DNA of 64,000 nt from Smallanthus sonchifolius (lineage: Eukaryota; Streptophyta; Magnoliopsida; Asterales; Asteraceae): NCBI GenBank assembly GCA_023525975.1, contig CM042042.1:46201880-46265879 (forward strand), read 5' to 3'. The number at the start of each line of letters is the position of its first letter. Within the stretch, counting starts at the first letter, position 1. The notes beneath the pieces were generated by a model, which was not told the DNA's origin, did no database searches, and was given only the letters and a program-made list of their open reading frames with translations. The translations under genes were made by a program, and so were the position numbers. Of this stretch, positions 44,431 through 55,491 are shown in pieces.

Positions 44431-44527
44431 GATATGATGAAGTCTTGAGATGTTAAAGAATATATCTAGACACACAAAACAAACAAATGTTTGATTTTAT
44501 TTATTTCATTCTATGGAAATTTGTGAG

Positions 44528-44534
44528 ATTTATA
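44528..44534 (-). promoter_or_regulatory. TATA box of the sucrose synthase gene
   Basis: The minus strand reads CCTATAAATCTC about 100 bp upstream of the ATG at 44430, a good distance for a core promoter. 44535-45029 further upstream holds no gene. Confidence 0.55.
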
Positions 44535-45029
44535 GGCAAAGGTGATTGTTAGATTGATTGACATTTAAGAGATTACTTTGCTTCTAGTTTTCAGAAATGT
44601 AAGATGCGAGTTAAACGAAAAGTGGAGTTATTTTTTAAAAGAAAGGAATTTTGTTTGTGGGGGACAAGTTTGATTCTTAATTTCCTAGCGAGGACACATA
44701 ACTCTTGCAATGGGAACTTGCTATCTACATTTTGTTTTGAGACGACCAACATAACCTACGTTGTCAAGTTTTGTCATACGTGTGTTAATTTTATGTGTGG
44801 TAGGTTATTGAGTGATAAAACAAATATGAGATTCTAACTCATGGCCTTTAATTTTACTTAGTTGTGATATAATTAACATTTTAAAAAAATGACTTTCTGT
44901 CGAAGTTTATCTATAATTAGATAAAAACAATATTAATTCCGACAAGTCGACTAGTGTCTAAAAACCAAAATCACGCTTTTTTACGCTTCCTTGTGATCCT
45001 TGTTAAATGTACAAGGCTAATGATGGAAC

Positions 45030-45580
45030 TGTTGGATATTTTAGTGTAATTGGATTAACTTGTTTGATCAATACATATTATCATAAATATCAAATAAGTT
45101 AGGAGGTGCACAGTGCACTCTTATTTGATTTTATCTTAATATAACGGGGGTCCGGGGGCAGCGCCCCTGAAAGCGGTGCCCCTAGCGGGGTCCAAGGGGC
45201 AGAGCCCCTGACTTTGACACTTATTGCTTTATAAAAAATACATTAGAAAATTAATTTTATATAATTTATTATTATATAAAATTCGTGTCAATAATTTGGG
45301 CAGATTTTATTTAAAATTCGGATTTTGAATTTGAAATAAAAGAATAACTGCCTTTGGCAGTTATCTGGTTTCGGACAAAAGACTTCATTTGATCATACGT
45401 TTTTTTCTTATTGGTTCAAGATCATCACAAATACTCTCCATATTTGGTGTTCATAAAACTATGATTTATATCCGATCAAACATTTGGGTGAATCACCAGA
45501 TAGCTTTGATCTGAAAGTGATCACACGCCTTTCAGAATATCTAAGAAATTCAATCCGTTTTCTGCAAATTCTACAACATG
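45030..45580 (+). repeat. Copia-like LTR fragment
   Basis: It starts TGTTGGATATTTTAGTG. A GC-rich stretch at 45148-45210 repeats GGGGCAGCGCCCCTG/GGGGCAGAGCCCCTG palindromes. No PBS or partner LTR is visible. Confidence 0.45.
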
Positions 45581-45750
45581 AACTAACCAAAATGATTTAT
45601 CATGCCCACAAAATTTAGGCATTATTATACTATACATTTAGCAATCAATGGAAATAGTGAACTTTTAACCTTTTACAGGTTGCCAACAAACTTTTTCACT
45701 TTTATAAATTGGCCACAATACATGTAGAGTATGACTTTTGAAGCTATTGA

Positions 45751-46220
45751 TGTATTTTGTTTAAATTTAATTTCTGTTTTAATCTAAATTTTTAGTTTTT
45801 AGTCTAAGTGATTGTAATTTTTAGTTTTTAGTAGCTACTTGCAGTTGAGGTTTGTTTAATCGCAAGTAGTACTTGTGATAGGCTCTTGTTTTGATAGGCT
45901 ATCTGCATCTTTGTAAGTGTTCCTAGGAGCATACATGCGATAGCCTATCTTTGCCTATAAACAATTCATTTGTGGGATTTCTAGGGTATGTGTGACAGTT
46001 GTAAACCCTCACCTTTTGAGAGTAATGCAAGCATTGGAGTTTATTTTCATTGCCGGTCCTTACATTTTTCATATCATCTTGTTGTGCTCGTGCGTGGCCG
46101 ATTACTACACCGTGTTTGTCTATGAGTTTATGTGTTTACACCACCGTATACACAGATTATGCCGGTGTGTACGTGTTTATCGATCTGGTTTTAGTGATTT
46201 TGGACAAATCTGGACCTGTA
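45751..46220 (+). repeat. 5' LTR of a copia element
   Basis: It ends just before PBS TTGGTATCAGAGC (46222-46234). The left border at TGTATTTTG is a best guess. The element body is split by later insertions and resumes at 52804. Confidence 0.55.
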
Positions 46221-46221
46221 A

Positions 46222-46234
46222 TTGGTATCAGAGC
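46222..46234 (+). promoter_or_regulatory. PBS of the copia element
   Basis: TTGGTATCAGAGC, complementary to the tRNA-Met 3' end, sits directly after the LTR. Confidence 0.85.
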
Positions 46235-46574
46235 ATTGGCTCTTAATTTCCGAGTGATTTCATTATTTTTTGATATATTTTATGTGTGTTTTGGTGTTAT
46301 TTTTGTATGTTTGGTGATTATCAAAAGTTTGGTACTATTTCATTGCTTATTGTTATTGTTTCATTGATTTTCACGAGTTTTTATGATGTTTTTAGCAAAC
46401 AAAGTTCAGATTAGTGCTATTGGGAGTATTGGTTGAAGTTCTGCCGCATCAGTTTTTCGATTTGAAGATTTTGATTTTTCTGGATTTTTGAAGCCTTCAT
46501 TAATGGTGATTGATGAAGGTTTGAAGATTGCTTTTTATCGCAATTAGAGGAGACAATTTCTAATTTCTGTTGGT

Positions 46575-46830
46575 ATCGCAAGTAGCTCCACTAACTGTGT
46601 CTCCTGACATAGAGGCATCGTAAGAAGGTTGTCTGTCCTTTTGTTATCGAAAGTGTGGGCATCGCAAGTAGATCTTCAATCACAAGTAGGAGGGTATCGT
46701 AACGTGGACTGGAGTATTTTTCTAGAGTATCGTAAGTACTTGTTCAATCGCAAGTACTACTTACGATTGAAGCTTTGGTCAATCGCAAGTACCCACATAC
46801 GATTGAGGTTGTGTCTATCGCAAGTAGCTT
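46575..46830 (+). repeat. ATCGCAAGTA word array in copia leader
   Basis: Exact or one-mismatch copies occur at 46575, 46661, 46727, 46745, 46772 and 46817, with weaker ones between; another lies in the LTR at 45859. Two sites pair with an inverse TACTTACGATT to form hairpins. Confidence 0.85.
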
Positions 46831-47459
46831 CTGTTTCAATTTTTTTTCCTGTATCTTCAAACACATGGCTTCTTCAAGCAATGACTCTGTTAGTGGTAGC
46901 AACCCACATGTTCTAGTCTCAACTATAGACTTTGATGATTAGACTAAAAAGGTGAAGACGTTTTTCTTTTTCATGTTCATACCCTCCGAGAATCAATTCA
47001 AGAAGGGCCTCACAGACAAGGGCGGAGGTATGCCTAGCCCAGTGGGGTCAACCGACCCCACCCGATTTCAAACTTTGAGTAGTCATATATTACACGAATG
47101 TCGAGCGACCCCAACCTTTTTTCGACGTCGACCCCATTGATTTTTGAAAAAAAATATAGAGTAAATTACAAATTAATCCTTTATCTATTGTGCAAATTGC
47201 AAATATTGTCCTTTAGCTTCATTAATTACATTATATGTCCTTTATTTGAAACATTTGCACACTTTATGTCTTTTTGACTAACCTCCATCCAATTCACCCG
47301 TTAACTCATGGCATGTGCCCTCACATGAGGGGCGTTTATGTCATTTTAACCCCCTGCTTTATCTCAAAAGGGATTTCCCTCTCAAATACTCGAGTCATCG
47401 ATCATTTCCAAGAAAAAAAAACCTAACTCACCTCTGGAGAAGAAATCAAGAGACTGAAG

Positions 47460-47894
47460 ATGGTGTTCTGCACCAAACAAGCGATTGTTAGAACTTCATG
47501 GGCTTCAAGAAATCCGGGTCGTCGGTTTTACGGTTGTCCAGATCCGGTAAGTTTCAAAAAAAATTTTGTTATTTCTACTTCATCTACGCTGAATGTGTTC
47601 AATGGTGGATCCAATTTACAGTTTGGAGAGGTGAAAAGAGGTATGCAATTTCAAGATCTACCCAATAATGGTAGATCTTTGTGGCCAAAGTCCCAAGTCC
47701 CAACAATTATAACACCACCAACTCATCATAAGCATGTGGGTAGGCCCAAGAAGGTAAGGAAGAAGTTTGCATTTGAATTGGAAGATGCCATCAGAGGTAA
47801 GAAGTTATCAAAGAAGGGGATAACAATCACTTGTGTGAAGTGTAAGAGGAAGGGACACAACAGCAAGACTTGCAAGGGCCAAGAACAAGTTTAA
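47460..47894 (+). pseudogene. MULE-derived GRF finger / zinc-knuckle gene remnant
   Basis: A first exon (47460-47546, GTAAGT donor) has a GRF-type finger core IVRTSWASRNPGRRFYGC; its leading Cys-x-Cys is decayed to FCTKQ. Downstream, GRPKKVRKKFAF and a C-terminal knuckle CVKCKRKGHNSKTC are typical of MULE transposase ends, then a stop at 47892. The catalytic centre is absent. 47160-47450 before it resembles a MULE-type terminal region. Confidence 0.6.
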
Positions 47895-48049
47895 TTTGTC
47901 TAATGTTGGTGTTTAGTGTCATTTGGATGATATGTCTTTTGGTTGTTTTGTATTTTGAATGATCTGTCTATTTGATTGTTTTGTTTTTTGAATGTTTTAT
48001 GTCATTTGGATGTTATGTCTTTTGGAACTTGGTTCAATTATGGAAATGA

Positions 48050-48870
48050 CATGCATTTTGGTTATAAATTACTGTAGGGATTTGACCCGGTTACCTGGTA
48101 ATAGTTGCATCTATATCTATATCTATACATACTAATAAATAAAGGTTTTGGTGAGTTATTTTTCCCGTCTTTCTCTCCTATTAATTGCACAAAATTTCTT
48201 TAATTGTTTTTCTAATAAGTTTTTTGTGGAAAAGTAATTAATATCTATATCTATACAATATAATAAAGGAAAACTATGGGGACACGTGTCACTCTCTGGT
48301 TAGTCCTCACCTTTATTTTATCGTCTCTCTCTTCTATTAAATATTAATTTTTTTGTTTCTCTCTCCTATTAAATAATAATATCAAATAATAATTTTTGTA
48401 TTAATAAATAAAATTGTATGGACACGTGTCATTTTCTAGTTCATTTGTATCATTTTTTCCCGACTCTCTCTCATATTAAAAAAATAATATTAAAAGAATT
48501 TATTTTAAAATTTTTAATATAAATCTAATTACGGATACTTGTTATTTAATTATAAATAGTTCAACCGATGTAATATACCAGACACCGGTTTTTAAATATA
48601 AGAACTTTTTATTACTAAGTATTTAACATTTTATTTATTCAACCACGGGATTTTAACCTAGTTTTGGTTATAAATCACTGTAGGCATTTGACGTGCATTT
48701 TGGTTATAAATCACTGCAGGTATTTGACCCGGTTACCTGGTAATAGCTGCATTTGGTTATTAATCACTGCAGGCATTTGACCTGCATTTTGGATATAAAT
48801 CACTGCAGGGATTTGGTAATACGTAATATGTATTTTGGTTATATGCATTTGACCATTTGGTAATATGTAT
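48050..48870. repeat. Degenerate 33-36 bp tandem repeat
   Basis: Units of TGCATTTTGGTTATAAATCA plus CTGCAGGCATTTGACC recur about six times, with variants, split by the Helitron at 48110-48661. The decay continues as TTTGGTAATATG words to about 48990. Confidence 0.85.
48110..48661 (+). mobile_element. Helitron (552 bp) inside a tandem repeat
   Basis: 5' TCTATATCTATATCTATAC after A; 3' CCACGGGATTTTAACCTAG followed by T. Joining the flanks gives GTTGCA+TTTTGGTTATAA, matching the intact repeat units beside it. A second internal 5'-like end at about 48246 suggests a nested or chimeric copy. Confidence 0.85.
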
Positions 48871-49174
48871 TTGATAATAACATTTGACTATTTGGTAATA
48901 TGTATTCGATAATAGCAATTGCATTTTGCTGTCATATGTTGGTCATTTGGCAAGGAACTCACTGATATAAAAACTCATTTGGTAAGCAAGTTGGCATTTG
49001 CTGTCATAATCACCACATTTGTTATAATCCAATTTCCACTGCTTTGTTAAATCATTGCAATTGGCATTGACCAAAATTCCAATTTCCATTGTAATACCAC
49101 TGCATACCAAATTTCTAATTTCCTATCAATAATACCAACATTCATTCCAATTTCCATTACCAAAATAAATTACA

Positions 49175-49560
49175 TTAGGAAATGATGAGCTTCTTCTTTA
49201 ATTTCTTTGACTCTGCTACACTTTCTTGGAGTTTAATTTCAATTTCATTCTTTGATCTTAACAGTCTTGGCATGATTTCAGGCAAATCGCAAGAACATAC
49301 CATCCTATGAAACGACATTTTGATGCCTGATCCACCATTGAACACATTCAGCGTAGATGAAGTAGAAATAACAAAAAAAAATTGAAACTTACCATATCTG
49401 GACACCCGTAAAACCGACGACCCGGATTTCTTGAAGTCCGTGAAGTTCTAACAATATCTTGTTTTCCACATGTGCAGAACACGATCTTCAGTCGCTTGAT
49501 TTCTTCTCCAGAGGTGAGTTATGGTTTTTTTTCTTGGAAATGATCAATGACTTGAGTATC
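49175..49560 (-). pseudogene. Second GRF-finger gene remnant, inverted
   Basis: On the minus strand from about 49497: FCTCGKQDIVRTSRTSRN, PGRRFYGCPDM, then a GTAAGT donor. A following exon reads HRMVCSCDLPEIMPRLL and a basic coiled coil (NEIEIKLQESVAESKKLKKK). Here the finger's CTCG is intact. 49332-49575 is an inverse copy of 47365-47612, including the intron start. Confidence 0.6.
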
Positions 49561-49594
49561 TGAGATGGAAATGCTTTTTGACATAAATAAAATA

Positions 49595-50172
49595 TGGGAT
49601 TAATATCATATATACCCTTATAAACATAGTAAAATATCATATATACCAAACCAAAATTAAAAATATCATATATACCCAACTTAAATAATTTGTTACTTTA
49701 TAACCATTCTATCCTTATCCATGATATGATTTTTTAGAACCTAAGTTTATATTTTTATCCAATACGTAAAAGATCACTCGTACTCCTATTCTTGATGTCG
49801 ACTATCGCAATTCTCCAAACCTATTCAGAAGGTATCGATTCAGAAGAAATGATTGCGAGAAAGTTACAAACGCGCGATAATGCTATAAAAGAAATTTGTT
49901 AAAATTATAAAAAAAAGGAGAAAAATCCAAAATAGTATTTTGAGAAAACTATTTTCTATGATTAAATATAAATATTTAAAGTGAAAAATGTGTAAAAATG
50001 AAATTTCAATGTTAAAAATCGGTAAATATAAAATATTAAAGTTTAGAGAAATAAGGTTAAAATAGTCGTCTTTTAAATGTTTTTTAATGAAATGGGTATA
50101 TATGATATTAATACATGTTTGTAAAGGTATATATATGATATTTTTAGTTTTTGTTGGGTATATATGATATTT
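49595..50172. mobile_element. TIR element with ATATCATATATACC repeats
   Basis: Left (TTAATATCATATATACCC, AAAATATCATATATACCAAA) and right (GGTATATATGATATTAAT, GGGTATATATGATATTT) are inverse. The interior is AT-rich with no convincing gene. Confidence 0.6.
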
Positions 50173-50176
50173 TTTA

Positions 50177-51390
50177 CACGGATGACCCATGTGGTTTACC
50201 CATATTTCACGGATGGCCCATGTGGTTTACCCATATTTCACTTTTGCCCCATAAGAATGGAAAACTTCAAGTTTGGCCCAATAGTTTGCACGATTATAAC
50301 AAATTTGGCCCCTGAGTTGGATGGTTGTTAAGTTTGTCCGTTAAATGGGTGTAAAATGACCTAAATGCCCTTTAGCATTAAAAATAACAATAAAAAAAGT
50401 GACCCCCACTCTTCGTCTTCTTCAAACAACACCCACCTCATCTCCCCTCTCTCTCTCCAATGGCCACCAATTCTTTCCAATCTCTGAATGAACTACCGCC
50501 ACCGCACACCGTCACTTGGCCGCCACCGCCTCCGCCGTAAAAAATTCTCTGTGTTCTCTTCCATCTCCGCCTCCGCTCAGACCACCAGGCCTCCGCCGTA
50601 AAAAAATAGGTGACGTGCTTGCTTACAAGAAATTGACGTGCTTGCTCAAATATGTGACATGCTTGCTCAAATTGGGAGAAATCAGACAAAGATTTCATCG
50701 ATTCTAGTCACAAGAATTTGACGTGCTTGCTTACAAGAAATTGACGTGTTTCCTTGTGTACTTCATTTAATCAAATAGGTGTGGTAAGTTTTGAGGTGTG
50801 TACTTCCCTGCTTCACCTCCTTGTCTCCAGATTTTCTTATGTTTCAATTAATTACAGCCTTGAACTTCTCGTTTTGAGGTGTTAATTTCTCCAATTTCTC
50901 TTCAATGGCGGCTCTAGTACCATACCCCCAATTATCACAGCCCGTGCTTCACCTTCTTCCTCGTTTTGATTTTCCCTCTGCGCTGCGCTCACTCGATCAA
51001 ACAACAAATCAGGGTTGGTGTTCAGGTTTAAAATCCGGATCTTGTTTGACCAATTTCATTCTCGGAGGATTTCTAGGGTTAGGGTTTATGCTCAGGTCAA
51101 AGGCTTCTCGGAAACGAGCACAAACAAAGAAGGTTGTCTGGATTGTGACCGGAGGAAGATGAAGACAGAGAGTGACCAAAGAAGATTGCTAGTTTTTTTT
51201 TCATTTTTTCTTTTTAAATATATAAAGGGTATTTTGGTTATTTTATAAAATATTAACAGAAAACTTAACAGCCATCCAACTCAGGGGTCAAATTTGTTAC
51301 AATCGTGCAAACTATTGGGCCAAACTTATAGTTTTCCATTCCTAGGGGCCAAAAGTGAAATATGGGTAAACCACAGAGGCCATCCGTGTA
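50177..51390. mobile_element. Long-TIR (about 170 bp) element with gene-like interior
   Basis: Inverse arms 50208-50375 and 51225-51390 share GTGGTTTACCCATATTTCAC, GTTTGGCCCAATAGTTTGCA and CCCCTGAGTTGGATGG. The outer 31 bp of the left arm is duplicated. The GC-richer interior (CCGCCACCGCC runs, frames such as 50905-51162) resembles captured host sequence, as in Pack-type elements. No transposase. Confidence 0.8.
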
Positions 51391-52080
51391 ATTAATTCTA
51401 TTTTTAAGTTTGGAGAGATATATATGAAATTGCCCCTAAAATATGAACTTTTTTAATTCTATTAATTAAACCTATAAATTAGATTTATTTAATAAGTCCA
51501 TAAGTAAATTAACTCTAAACACATAAGTTAATTAACTCTAAACCCATAACTCCATAAGTCTAATTAACTTTAAGCCCATAATTTATTAAGTATTAATTAT
51601 TTAAACGTAATTAATAAATAATCACGCAAAGCAGAGACGATTAGAGTTCCGCCTGCTACTTCATTTTCAATTTTTGAGTTCCTTACAAAATGCCAATGAT
51701 TCATAGTTGATCGTTCGAACAACAATATCAAATCTCTAACAATGATTAAACACAACAAGTCTCTAACAACAATCATGAATAAAAAAACAAGGTTAGTTTC
51801 CAATTTTTTTTTTATTCCAAACTTAAAATATATAAACGATTCTTACATTTGTTTCATTGAAAAAGAGTTCTTTAAGAATGTTTCGGTAAAAAATGTAAAG
51901 GATCGTTTTCAAAAGATGAAAATCAACTACAGGATCTAATGTTTTTTTATTTATTTCTAATGTCATTGTATTTTTACCGTTTGGTTTCTAATGACGATAC
52001 ATTTTCATTATTGTATTGTAGCTTATCATGTGAACAACCTGGCAACCCGACCCGATCACTCGAACCGCCCCAAAAATAAT
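51391..52080. other. AT-rich remainder of the hAT-end element
   Basis: Repeated AACTCTAAACCCATAA/TTAATTAA words at 51500-51600. No gene. Confidence 0.5.
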
Positions 52081-52183
52081 TATAGTCGGTAACTTAGAAA
52101 TTTGAATATAGAAAAAAAGCGACCCTACCGGAAATAGTTTCTGGCTCCGCCACTGCTCACAGACCCATGCACACTAAGACATA

Positions 52184-52803
52184 TAGGGCTGTAAACGAAC
52201 CAAACCGAACAGAACGAAGACTTGTTCGTTAAGCATTTAACTTGTTCATGACCGGTTCACGAACACTAACCGAACGAAAATTCATGTTCGTGTTCGTTCA
52301 TTAAGGAAATGGACTTGTTCATGAACGGTTCACGGACGTAACCGAACGAAGGCTAGTTTGAGACTTTTGATATCAACTCTAATGTTTTCCAAAATGAACA
52401 TTTAATAAGATCATTTTAATATCAAGTTTTTTGTACTTGTATCGAACTTACTTTACTTAGTTAATTTTAGTGTAAAAAATAAAATAAAAATTAAAGAATA
52501 TAAAAAGTTTAGATAAAATAAAATAGAAATATGCAAAAATCTTTAATGAAAAACATAAAAAACGACACATGAACGAACACGGACCTAAACAAACAGAAAC
52601 GAACGAACAGAAAAGAACATGTTACCGAACGTTCACGAACACAACTGAACGAACGAGACCTATGTTCATGTTCGTTCATTTAGTTAATCGGACGGAGTTC
52701 TTTGTTCATGTTCGTTCATTTATTAAACGAACGAACGTAAATGAACTTCCCGCCGAACGGTTCACGAACTGTTCGCTGAACGTCCGGTTCATTTACAACC
52801 CTA
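52184..52803 (-). mobile_element. hAT MITE, inverted relative of 9498-10145
   Basis: Ends TAGGGCTGTAAACGAAC and GTTCATTTACAACCCTA. The reverse strand matches the 9498 copy (GCGAACAGTTCGTGAACC, GTTCGGCGGGAAGTTC). Flanks AAGACATA/GAGGCAGA agree at only five of eight positions. Confidence 0.85.
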
Positions 52804-53811
52804 GAGGCAGAAGTTGAGGGTCCTAAGACTATTGTTGAATTCACTGAGGCTGATCACAAGTTAGTTGCAAGCGACAACAACGCTTATAGAGCCATTGCCA
52901 TGGTATGGATATTTTCAATACTTCTACTGAGTTCCCCATAGCAAAAGATATTTGCTTGGCTCTGTATATCATGTATGAGGGAAGTCAGGAGATGAGAGAA
53001 AGCAAGAGAGATTTGATCAAAAAACAATATGACATATTCAGTTATCTTCTAGGAGAATCTATTTCTAACTCAATCAAACACTTTTCTAGCATTGTGTCAA
53101 GACTGAAGATGATGGGAGCTGAGTTTCCTACTTATTGTATGAAAAAAAAGCTGGTTGAATCATTGAAACTTGATTGGAACATGTACCGTGTCATGACTAA
53201 GAGAACTGAGAAACTTAATGAAACATCTCTTCAAAATTTATATGGCATTTTGGAATCCTATGAGCTGGAGATTAAGAAGGGAGTTGTCACCTCAAACAAC
53301 AAGTCAGACAATTGTGCACTCCTAACTGGTCAACCTCAAACAAGCCAATCCTCATCCATGTCACTCTTCAATCCCAATTTGGCCTACATTCAGACTGATG
53401 TTCCTCCTTCAATCTCAGGCATTGACACCTCCAGCACCAGTCTAAAATCAAAGCCTCATATGATTCCTAATGACTGCATGCCTATCATGACATTATTTAT
53501 GTCTAGTTATGAAGCCTTTATTTCAGGAAATTTAATGCATGTCAGCTTTAAACTTGATGATCGGGAGCAGATTAACCCTGATGACCTTGAAAAGATGTAT
53601 ATTGAGTGGCCATGCTAAGTTTGAGGGCCAAGAAGTTAATCAAAAGATCCGGAAAGGAAAAATTCAAAATGGGAAAGAATTTGGGTTTTGACATCAAGAA
53701 GGACAGATGCTACAATTGTGATCAATTGGGTCACTTTGCAAGGAACTACAAGGAACCATCTTCTAAGGATGAGCATGAAAGGAAGAATGATAACGAAAAG
53801 ATGGCAGTTGA

Positions 53812-55461
53812 TGTCGGTCAAACGGTCTATTAAATTAAACACAACCTAATCTAGACTCTCTAGTTAAACTCTAGACAAACCTACTAAACTAGACCACAAA
53901 GACAGGCAAGTGTACCTATCAATTGTAACACAGCTAAAGGAAGTCCGGATATCGAACCCACGAGACACTGACTATAACACTAACTAGACTCTGACTACGA
54001 CTTAACTGGTTTATTTGATTTGGTGGGGGGGGGTTCTATGAACTAAGATTAACTACTAAAACTTAAATGAACTGGACGAGTAAGACTACCAAGATAACTA
54101 ACCAACAAGACAAAGACTTTAGGGAAATCAGTAAGGAAGGAAGACTCTACCTAGGCTGCGAATCCTGATTACTAAACTTGGCTTCTATCAGATATGGGAC
54201 TCGTAATGGAACTAGGAACCTAAGATATAACACCCTTAAACCACATAATGGATTCCTGACCAATCTCAGAATGTGACCAGAAGGAACTCAAGGGATACTA
54301 ATAACACCAGTACTCGGATTACCTCTCGGTCTCACCGATTATGCTAAAGAACTCAAAAGACAGCTCACCTCTCGGTCTCACTATCTCAATACATCAAAGA
54401 TGCAAGGAGCAATCTGATTTTTAACCTGTTTAACACGAATTAACAACGACACTAGAACCCTAAGGAAACGTCCTCTCAGACTGTTCAATCTTAGAAACCC
54501 TAGAGCCGAAGACTAACCGATTACCTATCACTTTTCAGGTTTTTAGATAAGAAGAACACTTGATTTATTAAGTTGTTGATTGACAATCCTATGGTAACTA
54601 CGTCTAGCAAACCACACACGAATCACAAACACAAAGTAGGCGATCTAATACATATCTATTTATGAAAGACATTCACCAAGACATGTACGGAACAATTCAA
54701 ACAATCAAACATCAAAATCAAGCATGCATATTCATTAAACAATCACACTCAGATATGGTCTAAAGTATAAAATCCAAAATGAATACCATAAACTGATAAA
54801 ATCCAAAGTTTAGCAAAAAATCATCATTAACCTAGGTAGATCTATGGTCTTAGCTAAGAAACATGGTAAAAACAGAGGATTTAAAGTTAAACACAGCAAA
54901 CATAAGGTCGAGAATCAAATCAAAACGAATATTAATGATCAATCGTGACCGAACGATTTATTGTCTAACCCGATTCAACGCAATACTTTAACCTCTTGAT
55001 CCAAAGCCTTTTCCTTTGCTCAAATTCGCCCAAAGACTCTCCCTTGACGGAAATGTGTGTAAAAATCAAGAACATAATCGTTTAAATTGCAAAAACCTAA
55101 AAATTAGGTTTTTTCCGGATTTTCGACCCTCTCGCGTACCGCGAGAGGCTTGGGGAGGTCCCTCGCGGGCCGCTTCTGGTTTTCCTTGCGTACCGCGAGG
55201 ATCTTGTGGATCTTGCCGCGTACCGCGGGAGGTTAACTTTCACAGAAAAATGATTTTTTTTCTCTTTTTCATTTTGCTCTTTTCTCGTGTGCTTGATTTC
55301 TCCAGTATTTAGCTTCATTTTCCGCTTCTTTTGCACACTCTAACATGCAATCGTGACCCAGACTCAGTATGAACTAAAAATGACACAAAACGAATACAAA
55401 ACTATACAATTTCGCACAATTACACTAGGATAAACGTATGTGTTTTGCAACACATCAAACA
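53812..55461 (-). repeat. Ty3 LTR copy 1 (1.65 kb)
   Basis: On the minus strand it runs TGTTTGATGTGTTGC to GACCGACA, with TG/CA ends, and is a diverged copy of 55492-57125 (shared GACAGGCAAGTGTACCTATC, CCTCTCGGTCTCAC, ATGTGTTTTGCAACACATC). It directly follows the copia gag. It includes CGCGTACCGCG words at 55129-55232. Confidence 0.8.
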
Positions 55462-55491
55462 CAACTGGACATACAATTATAAAAAACTTTG

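Larger units (their letters stand above)
47017..52155 (+). mobile_element. 5.1-kb hAT-end element with perfect TSD
   Basis: Ends CAAGGGCGGAGGTATG and CTGGCTCCGCCACTG are flanked by identical 8-bp CTCACAGA (47009-47016 and 52156-52163) within the copia gag. No hAT transposase is seen inside. The interior consists of MULE-derived arms, tandem repeats, a Helitron and TIR elements, so it is either a carrier or a MITE enlarged by later insertions. Confidence 0.85.
46865..53826 (+). pseudogene. Copia gag, split by nested insertions
   Basis: The N-terminus is at 46865-47016 (MASSSNDSVSGSNPHVLVST, one stop). A short remnant is at 52164-52183. The main body from 52804 has EVEGPKTIVEFTEADHKLVA, then in the frame from 52905 KRDLIKKQYDIFSYLLGES. 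REQINPDDLEKMYIEW follows, then, after a frameshift near 53610, a zinc knuckle CYNCDQLGHFARNY whose last Cys is lost. The gaps are a hAT element (47017-52155) and a hAT MITE (52184-52803). The gag stops at 53811, where a Ty3 LTR begins. No protease or RT remains. Confidence 0.85.

Noticed and set aside
55016..55336. Opposed frames with RVPRE / RYARG repeats
   Set aside because: Both strands read through the CGCGTACCGCG palindromes; they lie in an LTR and are not conserved as protein between the two LTR copies.
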